64,000 bases of DNA. It comes from Enterococcus mundtii. GTDB lineage: Bacteria; Bacillota; Bacilli; Lactobacillales; Enterococcaceae. This document shows positions 10,704-18,654 of the stretch, in pieces (position 1 is the stretch's first letter; each line of letters opens with the position of its first letter). The notes under the pieces were generated by a model, which saw nothing but the letters and a program-made list of their open reading frames with translations, did no database searches and was not told the DNA's origin. Both the position numbers and the translations under genes were made by a program. The stretch spans positions 91,073 through 155,072 of the forward strand of contig NZ_PUAP01000026.1 in the NCBI RefSeq assembly GCF_002947535.1, read 5' to 3'.

Positions 10704-11741
10704 TTAAAGGGATACCCCTTTTAAAATCTCATTAGCAGCGGCTTCATCTGTGATGAGCCACGTTTGTTTTGGTGCATTATTCATATACGCTCGAATTGCT
10801 TTGGCTTTGGCTTTCCCTCCTGCAACTGCAAGAATGATAGGGACCTTAGCTAAGTCTTTTAATTCGATGCCGATTCGTGGGACTTTATAAACGACTTCTC
10901 CTTTTTCATTGAAGAAATAGCCAAAAGATTCCGCAACGGCATTGGCTTGTTTCAACATCAGCAACTCTTCTTCATTCATCTTTCGTCGCGCTGCCATATG
11001 CAACGCCCGTCCAATACTATGAATAACACAATTCGCCTGACTTATCAAGTTTAAAACTTCTTGTATAGACGGCTCATTGAGTAATGAATTGTAAGTAGCC
11101 AAGCTTAATTGTTCCGGCACATATAATGCTCGGTGTTTTCCATTTGCCTTTGTAGCCATTCTAGCACTGACTGAGTTCGCTTGTACAGTAATCGCCTCGC
11201 CGATCCCACCTCTGGCAGGAACAAACAAATTGTGGCGCTTGCTATTTTCTAAGCTAGTCAGTTGCTCTGCAACGATCGCCATCGTCGTTCCTCCCATGAC
11301 TGGGATAATATTATCGCCTTCCGGAAGTAGTAGATTCAGTGACTCGTCCAAGGCTTCGCCAAAAGCATCTGCTACTTTTGGTTGTTGTTCACTGTTTCCA
11401 GAAACAACGATACAGCGCTGGTTCCCAAAATACTCAGATAGTTTCATTTCGATCTGATGCATTCCTAAAAGTTGGTCCATAAAGCTTTCAAGGCTTTGAT
11501 AGACTTCTTCTCCTTTTTTCGTCAGCGTCATACCACTTTTAGAGGCGTTGATCAGTTCAAGTTGTTTGAGCAGATCCGTTTCTGTTCGTAAAACACGTTC
11601 GGTCATGCCCATGCTTTCCGATAAACTACGACGACCAATTGGCTGCATCCAGTAAATATTGCGCAAAATCTTATAGCGTTCTTGCAAAACATCCATGATG
11701 TCTGGCGCAACAGCTTCAATCAGTTTCAATTCATCTAACAT
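10704..11741 (-). CDS. cggR: Central glycolytic genes regulator CggR
   Basis: This SorC/DeoR-type repressor of the gap operon releases DNA when it binds fructose-1,6-bisphosphate. The protein is 345 residues, close to the B. subtilis length (340). It has an N-terminal winged helix (about residues 15-75, GRRSLSESMGMTERVLRTE) and a sugar-phosphate-binding domain with GGTTMAIVAEQL, ARGGIGE and AVAGGKAKAKAIRAY. I place the start at the ATG at 11741, preceded by AAGGAG. A longer reading would begin 18 codons upstream, inside what looks like the CggR operator, and would add a non-conserved tail. It heads cggR-gap-pgk-tpiA-eno and so should repress itself. Confidence 0.96.
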   Translation of the reverse strand: MLDELKLIEAVAPDIMDVLQERYKILRNIYWMQPIGRRSLSESMGMTERVLRTETDLLKQLELINASKSGMTLTKKGEEVYQSLESFMDQLLGMHQIEMKLSEYFGNQRCIVVSGNSEQQPKVADAFGEALDESLNLLLPEGDNIIPVMGGTTMAIVAEQLTSLENSKRHNLFVPARGGIGEAITVQANSVSARMATKANGKHRALYVPEQLSLATYNSLLNEPSIQEVLNLISQANCVIHSIGRALHMAARRKMNEEELLMLKQANAVAESFGYFFNEKGEVVYKVPRIGIELKDLAKVPIILAVAGGKAKAKAIRAYMNNAPKQTWLITDEAAANEILKGVSL

Positions 11742-11757
11742 AGCGATCTCCTTAGTA

Positions 11758-11794
11758 GGACATTTTTCGTCCAATGTAGACTCAAAACGACCCA
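11758..11794 (-). promoter_or_regulatory. CggR operator
   Basis: On the minus strand just upstream of cggR the sequence reads TGGGTC-N6-AGTC, four bases, TTGGAC-N6-TGTC. The B. subtilis CggR operator, as I know it, is two direct half-sites of form CGGGAC-N6-TGTC separated by four bases. Spacing is identical and most positions match. It lies between a possible promoter (TTGGAA, 17 bp, TAGATC at about 11801-11829) and the cggR ribosome site, the expected place for a repressor roadblock. Confidence 0.8.
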
Positions 11795-11898
11795 TGTGAT
11801 CTAAAAAAATAAATCGGACTTTCCAACTTGCACGCTTTCTTATAGGAAAATCTCAACCTCACATGACATAGTCTAACAGTTTTATCCGCATTTATCAA

Positions 11899-11940
11899 CA
11901 AAAAAAGACTAGAAAAATGTTTAAGATTCTTCCAGTCTTT
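11899..11940 (-). terminator. Terminator after rpoN
   Basis: On the minus strand AAAGACT and AGTCTTT arms extend into a mismatched inner stem and are followed by a run of seven Ts. It separates rpoN from cggR. Confidence 0.75.
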
Positions 11941-11947
11941 CTTTCTA

Positions 11948-13288
11948 TTATTTATCATACCGTTTTCTTTTCGATGAACTAGGGATTCCTAACAAGTCAC
12001 GATATTTGGCGACTGTTCGTCGAGAAATCGAAATTTTGTCATTTTTCAATAGTTCTACTAATTTCTGATCAGATAATGGCTTGCTTTTATCTTCAGCATC
12101 CACTAATTCTTGGACTTTTTTCTTCGCGGTATCTGCCGATAGATCTTCCGCACTTTCTGCATTTGTAGGTTGGAGTCTCGTCGTAAAGAATTTTTTCAAT
12201 TCGAAGACACCAAAATCGGTTTCAAGATACTTGCCATTGACTGCTCGACTGACCGTTGATTCGTGGACGTCGATTTCTTCTGCGACTTCTTTTAAGGTCA
12301 ACGGACGGATCGGGCGTGCGACATTTGTAAAGAATTCTTTTTGCCGAGAAACAATGATTTGCGCCACGCGCATGATCGTATCACCACGTTGCAAAATCGT
12401 TTTTTGCAGCCACTCGAATTCTTGTTTTCGTTCTTTCAAGTAAGCCTGTGTTTCTTTATCCGCTTTTTTTTGCATTTGTTGAAAATAAGCTTCTTGAAAA
12501 CGTACATTCGGTTGGTTGCCTCGATTTGAGATGACTTGGACTTCTTCACCTGTTACGACAACTTTGACATCGGGGATGATATATAAACCGCTACTATGGT
12601 CAAAGACTCGTCCAGGACTTGGGCTAAGGGTTTGGATATAGTCAAAGATGCGTTGTACGTCGCTTAATGGAATCGAAAAATGTTGAGCAATCTCTTTCCA
12701 TTTACGTTCAACTAATTGATCGAACCATTCTTCCAAGACGATGTAAGCCAATTCGGGGGCATAATCATCTCGTTCGGTTTGTAGCATCAAACATTCTTGT
12801 AAACTACGCGCTCCCACACCGGCTGGCTCTAACTGCTGGATCAGTGTCAATGCGTCAAGCATTTGGATCGGTGTCGCATTCGTTTGTTGGATGGCGTCTT
12901 CTAAAGAAATAGTCAAAAAACCATTCAGGTCGATATATTCGATCAAATATAAGATCAACTTACGTAAAAAAGTATCTCGGTAATTCAAATGGACTTGTTC
13001 GATCAATGATTCAAAAAGTGAGCCTGTTGTATCAGGGATCTGATTCAAGTAGCTCGTCTCTTCCCCTTCATAACTAGCGCTACGTTTTTGGTAATCGGGT
13101 TGCCAATCCGGTTCGATCACTTCTACTAAGGGGTTTTCCAACGCCTGGTTTTCAACAAAAGCCAATAGCTCTTCGCTGTTATACTGCAAGACTTGGATGG
13201 ACTGTTGGAGTTGCTGTGTCATGGCAAGTTTTTGTGTTTGTTGTTGTTTTTGTGAAAAATTTTGTTCAAATTTCATTTTTTTGCCCAT
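11948..13288 (-). CDS. rpoN: RNA polymerase sigma-54 factor
   Basis: This alternative sigma factor recognises -24/-12 promoters and needs an AAA+ activator; in enterococci it mainly serves PTS operons of the mannose type. The protein is 446 residues. The glutamine-rich activator-interacting region I (residues about 8-50) is followed by the core-binding domain (about 70-250), a helix-turn-helix (VAEEIDVHESTVSRAVNGKY) and the RpoN box near the C-terminus. The box reads SRRTVAKYR, where the usual form is ARRTVxKYR, a conservative change. Position beside cggR-gap matches Listeria and Enterococcus. The first ATG (13288) sits very close to its GGGG site; an ATG four codons inside (13276) is the alternative start. 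I saw no -24/-12 promoter in this window. Confidence 0.96.
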   Translation of the reverse strand: MGKKMKFEQNFSQKQQQTQKLAMTQQLQQSIQVLQYNSEELLAFVENQALENPLVEVIEPDWQPDYQKRSASYEGEETSYLNQIPDTTGSLFESLIEQVHLNYRDTFLRKLILYLIEYIDLNGFLTISLEDAIQQTNATPIQMLDALTLIQQLEPAGVGARSLQECLMLQTERDDYAPELAYIVLEEWFDQLVERKWKEIAQHFSIPLSDVQRIFDYIQTLSPSPGRVFDHSSGLYIIPDVKVVVTGEEVQVISNRGNQPNVRFQEAYFQQMQKKADKETQAYLKERKQEFEWLQKTILQRGDTIMRVAQIIVSRQKEFFTNVARPIRPLTLKEVAEEIDVHESTVSRAVNGKYLETDFGVFELKKFFTTRLQPTNAESAEDLSADTAKKKVQELVDAEDKSKPLSDQKLVELLKNDKISISRRTVAKYRDLLGIPSSSKRKRYDK

Positions 13289-13293
13289 TCCCC

Positions 13294-13322
13294 TTGTAAT
13301 TTATTTTTGATTTCGATACAAT
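13294..13322 (+). promoter_or_regulatory. Promoter of the tRNA-Arg gene
   Basis: TTGTAA (13294-13299), a 17-bp spacer and TACAAT (13317-13322) lie 14 bases before the tRNA. It starts only six bases from the divergent rpoN start codon, so polymerase here may interfere with rpoN translation-region transcription. Confidence 0.7.
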
Positions 13323-13335
13323 TGTTGCAGTGCTT

Positions 13336-13407
13336 GCGTCCTTAGTGTAGTGGATATCACGTAAGATTCCGGTTCTTGAGACGGGGGTTCGATTCCCTCA
13401 GGACGCG
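13336..13407 (+). tRNA. tRNA-Arg(CCG)
   Basis: A 72-nt cloverleaf starts GCGTCCT and closes AGGACGC with discriminator G. The anticodon loop TTCCGGT gives anticodon CCG, reading the arginine codon CGG. The D-arm (GTG...CAC) and T-arm with TTCGATT loop fold normally. CCA is not encoded. It has its own promoter upstream and a strong terminator downstream, so it is a single-gene transcript. Confidence 0.93.
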
Positions 13408-13460
13408 TCTACTGTTATCTTAGCATATTTGTAAGGATTTTGCTTTCAAATTTCTAAGAA

Positions 13461-13497
13461 AAAAAGCGGTTTTCCTAGATAGGAAACCGCTTTTTTT
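13461..13497. terminator. Bidirectional terminator, tRNA-Arg and 13515-14144 gene
   Basis: Arms AAAAAGCGGTTTTCCTA and AGGAAACCGCTTTTT with a four-base loop are flanked by A and T runs on both sides. It serves the plus-strand tRNA and the convergent minus-strand gene. Confidence 0.9.
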
Positions 13498-13514
13498 GAT
13501 TTCTTCATGGGATT

Positions 13515-14144
13515 TCAAAAAGTAAACCGATCTTCTATGTAACTATAGTAAAAATGATTCGTTAAAGGTCCAGGATCATAGTGTTCTTTCAGACCATCAC
13601 CTTGATGAAGCGTTAAACCGTTTCTTAAAGTGGCTGTTTTTTGATCATAAAAATCACCATTGATGATATAAAATATTCGGTTAGAGTCCTCTAAATAAGC
13701 AAATACATCCCCTGTAAAATGTTTTTCCAATCCTTGATCAGCTGATTTCAACTGAACGGATAAAATCGACTTGATGGCTCGGAAATTTCCACTTTCACTC
13801 GTTTCACAGTATAACAATAAAGTTGGTTGGTATACTCTGTTGACTGTTATGTTTTGAGAAAAGATACGGTAGATTGTACCATTATGTATTGCGCTTTGCG
13901 CCATTTGCTCAGTATAGCCTAGTTGTTTTTTGGTTTGTTCTTCGGTCAGTTGATATTCTCTTGAAATGACACGAAGCAATTGCTGAAAGTCCAACTTACT
14001 GGACATTGTGCGATATGTATTTCTTTCATTTTGCGTTGATAGATTCAAGGATGTTTGCTCTTTTGGTGATGAATGGACCAAGAGAAACAACCCAAATAAA
14101 ATCACAAGAAAACCGATTACTTTTATTCGTATTGACTTTTTCAT
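13515..14144 (-). CDS. Membrane-anchored hypothetical protein
   Basis: This 209-residue protein has a basic start and one hydrophobic segment (about residues 6-24, IKVIGFLVILFGLFLLV), then an extracytoplasmic domain of about 180 residues. I do not recognise the domain. It contains a helical stretch at about 50-80 (EYQLTEEQTKKQLGYTEQ), then a beta-rich part ending with several aromatic residues (NHFYYSYIEDRFTF). It is a single gene, closed by the terminator at 13461-13497. No function can be assigned. Confidence 0.65.
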   Translation of the reverse strand: MKKSIRIKVIGFLVILFGLFLLVHSSPKEQTSLNLSTQNERNTYRTMSSKLDFQQLLRVISREYQLTEEQTKKQLGYTEQMAQSAIHNGTIYRIFSQNITVNRVYQPTLLLYCETSESGNFRAIKSILSVQLKSADQGLEKHFTGDVFAYLEDSNRIFYIINGDFYDQKTATLRNGLTLHQGDGLKEHYDPGPLTNHFYYSYIEDRFTF

Positions 14145-14272
14145 TGATTACTCCTATTTATTTGTTATTCTTCTGTCTATAATCATAATCGGAAATAGCC
14201 AATGAAGCAAAGAGTTTTTATAAAAAACAAACGTTTTTTATTTTCTCGCTTGATGATATAACCTATTTTCCC

Positions 14273-14427
14273 AAGAGGTCGGAACAGAATTGTTTAGCCT
14301 CAAAAAATAAGGAGCCATCCACGAAAATTATTTTTCAAATTTTGGTGGATGGCTCCTTATTTCCAAAGAAGTTACTTCTGTTTCCGCCGTTTATTCGATT
14401 TTAAGTGGTGCGAGAGGATGATTGTCC
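14273..14427. repeat. Dispersed hairpin repeat, copy A
   Basis: This 155-bp element is about 80 percent identical by eye to the copy at 63847-64000. An outer inverted repeat (TCGGAACAGAA / TTCTGTTTCCG) surrounds an inner stem (AAATAAGGAGCCATCCACG / GTGGATGGCTCCTTATTT) and an AT-rich core. The inner stem plus T-run probably terminates the zinc-ribbon gene at 14447-14845. Related inner hairpins occur at about 34.1, 50.3 and 60.4 kb. Confidence 0.85.
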
Positions 14428-14446
14428 CACTCTCTTTCATTTTTTA

Positions 14447-14845
14447 TCAATCATAAGGCACATAATCTTCGTAACTTTCTTCGGTATTCAATGCTTCATT
14501 TTCAATAAAATAGTTCATACCACCCATCAATTCCGAACCCATCGGTCCGTTTAAAGATAAATCATGACGTTCAATCATTTCTCGGTATTCATCTGCACTG
14601 ATCACCGCACCGGTTTTCAAGCTCTTGTATTGCTTCGGTGTTTCCTCCACTTCCTGATCCAACTTTGAAAAATCTGTTTCTTTGTATGACACGAAATAGC
14701 CATGAGAAAGTTTCCGTTCGACTACTTCATTGCATTCAGGACAGCGGATCGGCATTTCTTTTTCTCGATGCTTCACGATGTGACGTACTTCATTATAATA
14801 GAATTTCGTCTGACAATTGGGACATTTTAGTTGATCATCTAACAT
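14447..14845 (-). CDS. Zinc-ribbon-like hypothetical protein
   Basis: This is a 132-residue cytoplasmic protein. Two Cys pairs, CPNC (residues 8-11) and CPEC (about 35-38), spaced by 23 residues form a likely zinc ribbon. The rest is acidic and ends in a tail rich in glutamate and tyrosine. Start ATG with GGAG upstream. It lies near rpoE and may be a small regulatory or nucleic-acid-associated protein, but I do not recognise the family. A hairpin repeat directly downstream likely acts as its terminator. Confidence 0.65.
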   Translation of the reverse strand: MLDDQLKCPNCQTKFYYNEVRHIVKHREKEMPIRCPECNEVVERKLSHGYFVSYKETDFSKLDQEVEETPKQYKSLKTGAVISADEYREMIERHDLSLNGPMGSELMGGMNYFIENEALNTEESYEDYVPYD

Positions 14846-15068
14846 ATCGATCGTCTCCTTCTATTTTTGATTATCATGTCTCAGCTTCGATTTCATCATA
14901 CTCCTTTTTACAGTAAATGAAAAAAGATTCGCTGACCTCAAATGATGTATTTTCCTAAATCAGTTCTATGCGCCGCAAAAATATAACTTCAACACTAAAA
15001 CAGTACTTTAGGTTTTCTAGTTGACGTTCTGCCTTGCTCTATAGGACTTTTTACTTTTGTTCGAAGAC

Positions 15069-15109
15069 AAAAAAACTGCAAGGCTACTTTTACAAGTAAC
15101 TTGCAGTTT
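15069..15109 (-). terminator. Terminator after rpoE
   Basis: On the minus strand AAACTGCAAG and CTTGCAGTTT arms with an inner ACTT/AAGT pair are followed by seven Ts. Confidence 0.85.
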
Positions 15110-15126
15110 CATGTGATTTCTCTTAC

Positions 15127-15738
15127 TTATTCTTCGGGGAAATCTTCGTCTTCAAATTCTTCGTCTTCTTCGTCATCGTCTTCGATGATGCTTAGATCTT
15201 CTTCGATGTTTCCTGGGATCTCTTCTTCGTCGTCTCCAGTATCTGCACCAATTTCTTGTAAGTCTGAATTGTATGCAGCGATTTCTTCATCATCGTCATC
15301 TTCATCTTCAAAAAGATCATCATCGTCTTCGTCAGACAGATCAGTATCTTCTGGGTCATCATCGTTATAATCGATAGCATCTTCGTCATCATTGATAAAG
15401 GCATTGACTTTTTTGCGTTTACGACGACGTGGTGTATCCTCGTCTTCTTCGTCGATTCCATGGTTGACTTCTTCATCGATCGAATCGATGGCATACCATG
15501 AACGCAAGCCCCAACGATTGTCCCCTAATGAAATAAAGCTACCGTCGATATTTAAGTCAGTATAAAATTGTGCGAGTGAATCACGAATGTCACTATCTGA
15601 TTTGCCAAGATATGTTTGAATCTCATTTGCTAAATCAGAAAAGTCCATCACATCACCACGCTGCTCTAAGATCGCGTGTGCGACTTCGATCATTGATAAT
15701 TCGTTTTTGTTTGCACCTTCAAATACACTAATTTCCAA
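15127..15738 (-). CDS. rpoE: RNA polymerase delta subunit
   Basis: This accessory subunit of Gram-positive RNA polymerase increases transcription specificity and recycling. The protein is 203 residues. A folded N-terminal HARE-HTH domain (about residues 1-90, [35 protein letters not shown]) is followed by a short basic segment (RRRKRKK, about 108-114). The very acidic, disordered tail of Asp and Glu runs to the end. This layout is diagnostic. The repetitive GAT/GAA codons of the tail create long serine-rich ORFs on the opposite strand, which are artefacts. It is a single gene between terminators, upstream of the zinc-ribbon gene. Confidence 0.97.
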   Translation of the reverse strand: MEISVFEGANKNELSMIEVAHAILEQRGDVMDFSDLANEIQTYLGKSDSDIRDSLAQFYTDLNIDGSFISLGDNRWGLRSWYAIDSIDEEVNHGIDEEDEDTPRRRKRKKVNAFINDDEDAIDYNDDDPEDTDLSDEDDDDLFEDEDDDDEEIAAYNSDLQEIGADTGDDEEEIPGNIEEDLSIIEDDDEEDEEFEDEDFPEE

Positions 15739-15813
15739 TCAGGACACGTCCTTTCACAGTCTACTCCTTATCATACAAAATCACAGGTAAAAAATCAAAC
15801 GTTTCTTTGCTAT

Positions 15814-16245
15814 TTATGCAGTAAAATCTAAGACCATCTCATATTCGCCTATTTTTTCTACACCCATGAACAAATCGTAATCGATCATGACCTTGCCAGC
15901 CGTTGGACGATCTTTTAGACTGACGTGTAGTTCTTTTGTGAATGTGTCGACTTGGATCATTCCATAAGGCGTGCGGTAATGGGTTTCTAGACGCTCCCGA
16001 TAGGCAAATTTTAAACGCATACGCATTTCACCAGCACGGATCAATTGCACGTGACCATCCGGCATGATCTTGATTGTGACAGGAATTTCTTCTTGTCCTT
16101 CTTGGATCTCTTTATAGCGTATGTATAAGGTATCGCCGATTTTGACCATCTGTCCTTTCAGATCAAAATAAAAATCTTGATGCTCTCCTTGTTGTTTCAC
16201 TTTTGTACGTAATTGTATCGAAATCGGTAATCCAGATCGTTCCAT
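15814..16245 (-). CDS. DUF1934 (YwiB-like) beta-barrel protein
   Basis: This 143-residue cytoplasmic protein is of the DUF1934 family, calycin-like in predicted structure; its role is unknown. It has the family's pattern of about eight beta strands, with IRYKEIQEGQEEIPVTIKI, RYRTPYG-like YRTPYGMIQV and the terminal GEYEMVLDFTA. The frame stays open for 81 codons further upstream, but the proper start is ATG at 16245 with GGAG eight bases before it; that gives the family's normal length. It lies immediately upstream of rpoE on the same strand, as in other Firmicutes. Confidence 0.88.
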   Translation of the reverse strand: MERSGLPISIQLRTKVKQQGEHQDFYFDLKGQMVKIGDTLYIRYKEIQEGQEEIPVTIKIMPDGHVQLIRAGEMRMRLKFAYRERLETHYRTPYGMIQVDTFTKELHVSLKDRPTAGKVMIDYDLFMGVEKIGEYEMVLDFTA

Positions 16246-16452
16246 TTGACATTCTCCTTTTCTCATAGCTACATTGTTCCCACTTTCCACTGATTTGTCA
16301 ACTGACAGGTATAGAGAACCAATAACTTTTTTCATTTCTTCTTTATTATTTTGGAGTATAATGAAGAAAGAAGGAGTGATACTCCTGTATATTAGAATGA
16401 GTTGCGGTTGTGATAATCGCTGCTCAAGCAGATTTAAATAGGAGTTGAGTAC

Positions 16453-17286
16453 ATGACGTCCATCATTTTGGATCAAGAAATCTACCAAACAAATGATTTT
16501 TCTCCCTTTGCTTTAACGGATATTTTAACAGAGTATGCTAAAAAAAATCAACAAACTTTTCTACATTTTTGGCAATATGAACAGACGATCATCCTCGGTA
16601 TGAAAGATACCCGAACCCCTTTTTTATCTGAAGGGATCAAGGTCATCCAAGATGCGGGATTTACACCCGTGATTCGTAATGCTGGCGGATTAGGTATCGT
16701 TTCAGATGAAGGGATTTTGAATATCTCGTTGATTTTCCCACAAGAAGATGAAAACAAGATCTCGATCGATGAAGGATATGAAAAAATGCTCGCTCTTACA
16801 CGTCAGGCTTTTCCTGTTTATGCAGACAAAATAGAAGCCTATGAAATCAAAGATTCATACTGTCCTGGTACGTACGATCTCAGTATCAATGGTAAAAAAT
16901 TTGCTGGGATCGCACAGCGGCGGATCAAAAATGGTATCTCTGTGATGATGTATCTGAGCGTGAATGGGGATCAAGAAAAACGTGGCGGACTGATGCGACA
17001 GTTTTATCAACAAGCATTGAAAGAACAATTCGGTACAAACGGCTATCCTGCGGTGGCACCCATAAGCATGGCAACACTAGAACAGTTATTCGATACACCG
17101 TTTACCGTTGCTCAAGTAAAAGATTTATTTATCGACGCTTTCACTACATTCTATCCAACAAGTATTTCGATGGACTCTGACACTTGGCGTGAAGCCAATG
17201 TTTCACCAGATGAATGGCACGCACAAATTGAGCGTATGACCCAACGAAATGCACTAAAGGAGCTGGCTTATGACAACACCTTATAA
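16453..17286 (+). CDS. lipL: Octanoyl-[GcvH]:protein N-octanoyltransferase
   Basis: Amidotransferase LipL moves octanoyl or lipoyl groups from GcvH to the E2 subunits of 2-oxoacid dehydrogenases. The protein is 277 residues, of the LplA/LipB fold. Visible are IRNAGGLGIVSDEGILN and, further on, DSYCPGTYDLSINGKKFAGIAQ. Cys137 is the likely catalytic cysteine of LipL (C150 in B. subtilis), and the lysine of GKKFAG is the conserved family residue. The cysteine argues for LipL rather than a lipoate-protein ligase. GGAG lies eight bases before the ATG. The last 17 bases overlap the next gene, so the two are translationally coupled. Confidence 0.88.
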   Translation: MTSIILDQEIYQTNDFSPFALTDILTEYAKKNQQTFLHFWQYEQTIILGMKDTRTPFLSEGIKVIQDAGFTPVIRNAGGLGIVSDEGILNISLIFPQEDENKISIDEGYEKMLALTRQAFPVYADKIEAYEIKDSYCPGTYDLSINGKKFAGIAQRRIKNGISVMMYLSVNGDQEKRGGLMRQFYQQALKEQFGTNGYPAVAPISMATLEQLFDTPFTVAQVKDLFIDAFTTFYPTSISMDSDTWREANVSPDEWHAQIERMTQRNALKELAYDNTL

Positions 17287-18640
17287 ATACAGACTGTTAC
17301 CAATGGAAAAAGTTTTTAGAGATCCTGTGCATAACTACATCCACGTGCAACATCAAGTGATTTTAGACTTGATCAATTCGAAAGAAGTCCAGCGATTGCG
17401 ACGGATCAAGCAACTCGGCACTTCGTCATTTACTTTCCATGGCGCAGAACATAGCCGTTTCACCCATTCACTTGGTGTATACGAAATCTCCCGACGCATC
17501 TGTGACATTTTTTCAAGAAATTTCTCCATTGAAAAAATCGGCCCTTCTGGTTGGGATGATCGGGAACGTCTCGTGACTTTATGTGCCGCCTTACTCCATG
17601 ATATTGGCCACGGGCCTTATTCACATACCTTTGAACATATTTTCCAAACCAATCATGAAGCAATCACTGTAGAGATCATTACTTCGCCAGAAACGGAAGT
17701 CTATCAGATTTTGAATCGTGTCGAAGAAGGTTTTCCTGAGAAAGTGGCTAGTGTGATCCAAAAAACGTATCCAAATCCACAAGTCGTCCAAATGATCTCT
17801 AGCCAAATCGATGCCGACCGCATGGATTACCTTTTACGTGATGCCTACTTTACAGGTACTGAATATGGTACGTTCGATTTGACAAGGATTTTACGTGTGA
17901 TCCGCCCCTATCAAGGTGGGATCGCCTTTTCCATGAATGGGATGCACGCCGTAGAGGATTATATCGTCAGTCGCTACCAGATGTATGTCCAAGTGTACTT
18001 TCATCCTGTTTCTCGGGGAATGGAAGTCGTCTTGGAGCATTTACTGCACCGTGCCCATGAACTTTATCATCAAGAAGATGATAGCTTTGCTCGACACTCA
18101 CAGCTACTGTTGCCGTTTTTGGATGGTACATTTAGTTTAGATGAGTACTTAAAACTGGATGATGGCGTCTTGAATACGTGTTTCAGTCAATGGACGGATT
18201 CATCTGATCCAATCCTCAGTGATTTAGCTAAACGCTTTTTAAATCGTAAACCATTGAAATCTGCGATGTTTTCCGGGGATCGTCAGTCGCCATTAATTGC
18301 TGAATTGACCTCTTTAGTTGAAAAAGTTGGCTACAATCCCAACTATTATACAGCCATCAATTCCAGCTATGACTTGCCTTATGATTTTTACCGTCCAGAA
18401 GAAGGCAGACATCGCACACAAATCGAAATCTTGCGAAATGACGGAACTTTGGTAGAATTATCAGAGGTCAGTCAATTAGTTGCTGCACTCGCAGGGCAAG
18501 AACAAGGGGATGAGCGCTTCTTCTTTCCAAAAGAAATGGTCGATCCTTCCTTGCGTAATCACTATGATCTTTTTGATGAAACCTATCAAGAATTTGCGCG
18601 TCATATCCATAATGGCGCATTGATTGAAGAAATAAACTAA
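17270..18640 (+). CDS. HD-domain dNTP triphosphohydrolase-like protein
   Basis: This 456-residue HD-superfamily phosphohydrolase is of the YwfO type. Metal ligands are visible: H66 (HSRFTHSLGV), H110-D111 (ALLHDIGHGPYSH) and the later aspartate in DADRMDYLLRD. The E. faecalis relative EF1143 is known as a tetrameric dNTPase activated by dGTP, so the likely reaction is hydrolysis of dNTPs to nucleoside and triphosphate. Substrate preference is inferred. Its start lies inside lipL, the same pairing seen in other Firmicutes (ywfL/ywfO neighbourhood). Confidence 0.9.
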   Translation: MTTPYKYRLLPMEKVFRDPVHNYIHVQHQVILDLINSKEVQRLRRIKQLGTSSFTFHGAEHSRFTHSLGVYEISRRICDIFSRNFSIEKIGPSGWDDRERLVTLCAALLHDIGHGPYSHTFEHIFQTNHEAITVEIITSPETEVYQILNRVEEGFPEKVASVIQKTYPNPQVVQMISSQIDADRMDYLLRDAYFTGTEYGTFDLTRILRVIRPYQGGIAFSMNGMHAVEDYIVSRYQMYVQVYFHPVSRGMEVVLEHLLHRAHELYHQEDDSFARHSQLLLPFLDGTFSLDEYLKLDDGVLNTCFSQWTDSSDPILSDLAKRFLNRKPLKSAMFSGDRQSPLIAELTSLVEKVGYNPNYYTAINSSYDLPYDFYRPEEGRHRTQIEILRNDGTLVELSEVSQLVAALAGQEQGDERFFFPKEMVDPSLRNHYDLFDETYQEFARHIHNGALIEEIN

Positions 18641-18654
18641 CTAAGGAGAATATT

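Noticed and set aside
11948..13288. Sigma-54 (-24/-12) promoters near the ula PTS genes
   Set aside because: No TGGCAC-N5-TTGCA-like site was found upstream of ulaG, ulaC or ulaA, so rpoN here has no visible target in the window.
15101..15370. Serine-rich plus-strand ORF of 89 codons
   Set aside because: It is the complement of the Asp/Glu-rich tail codons of rpoE; no ribosome site and extreme composition.
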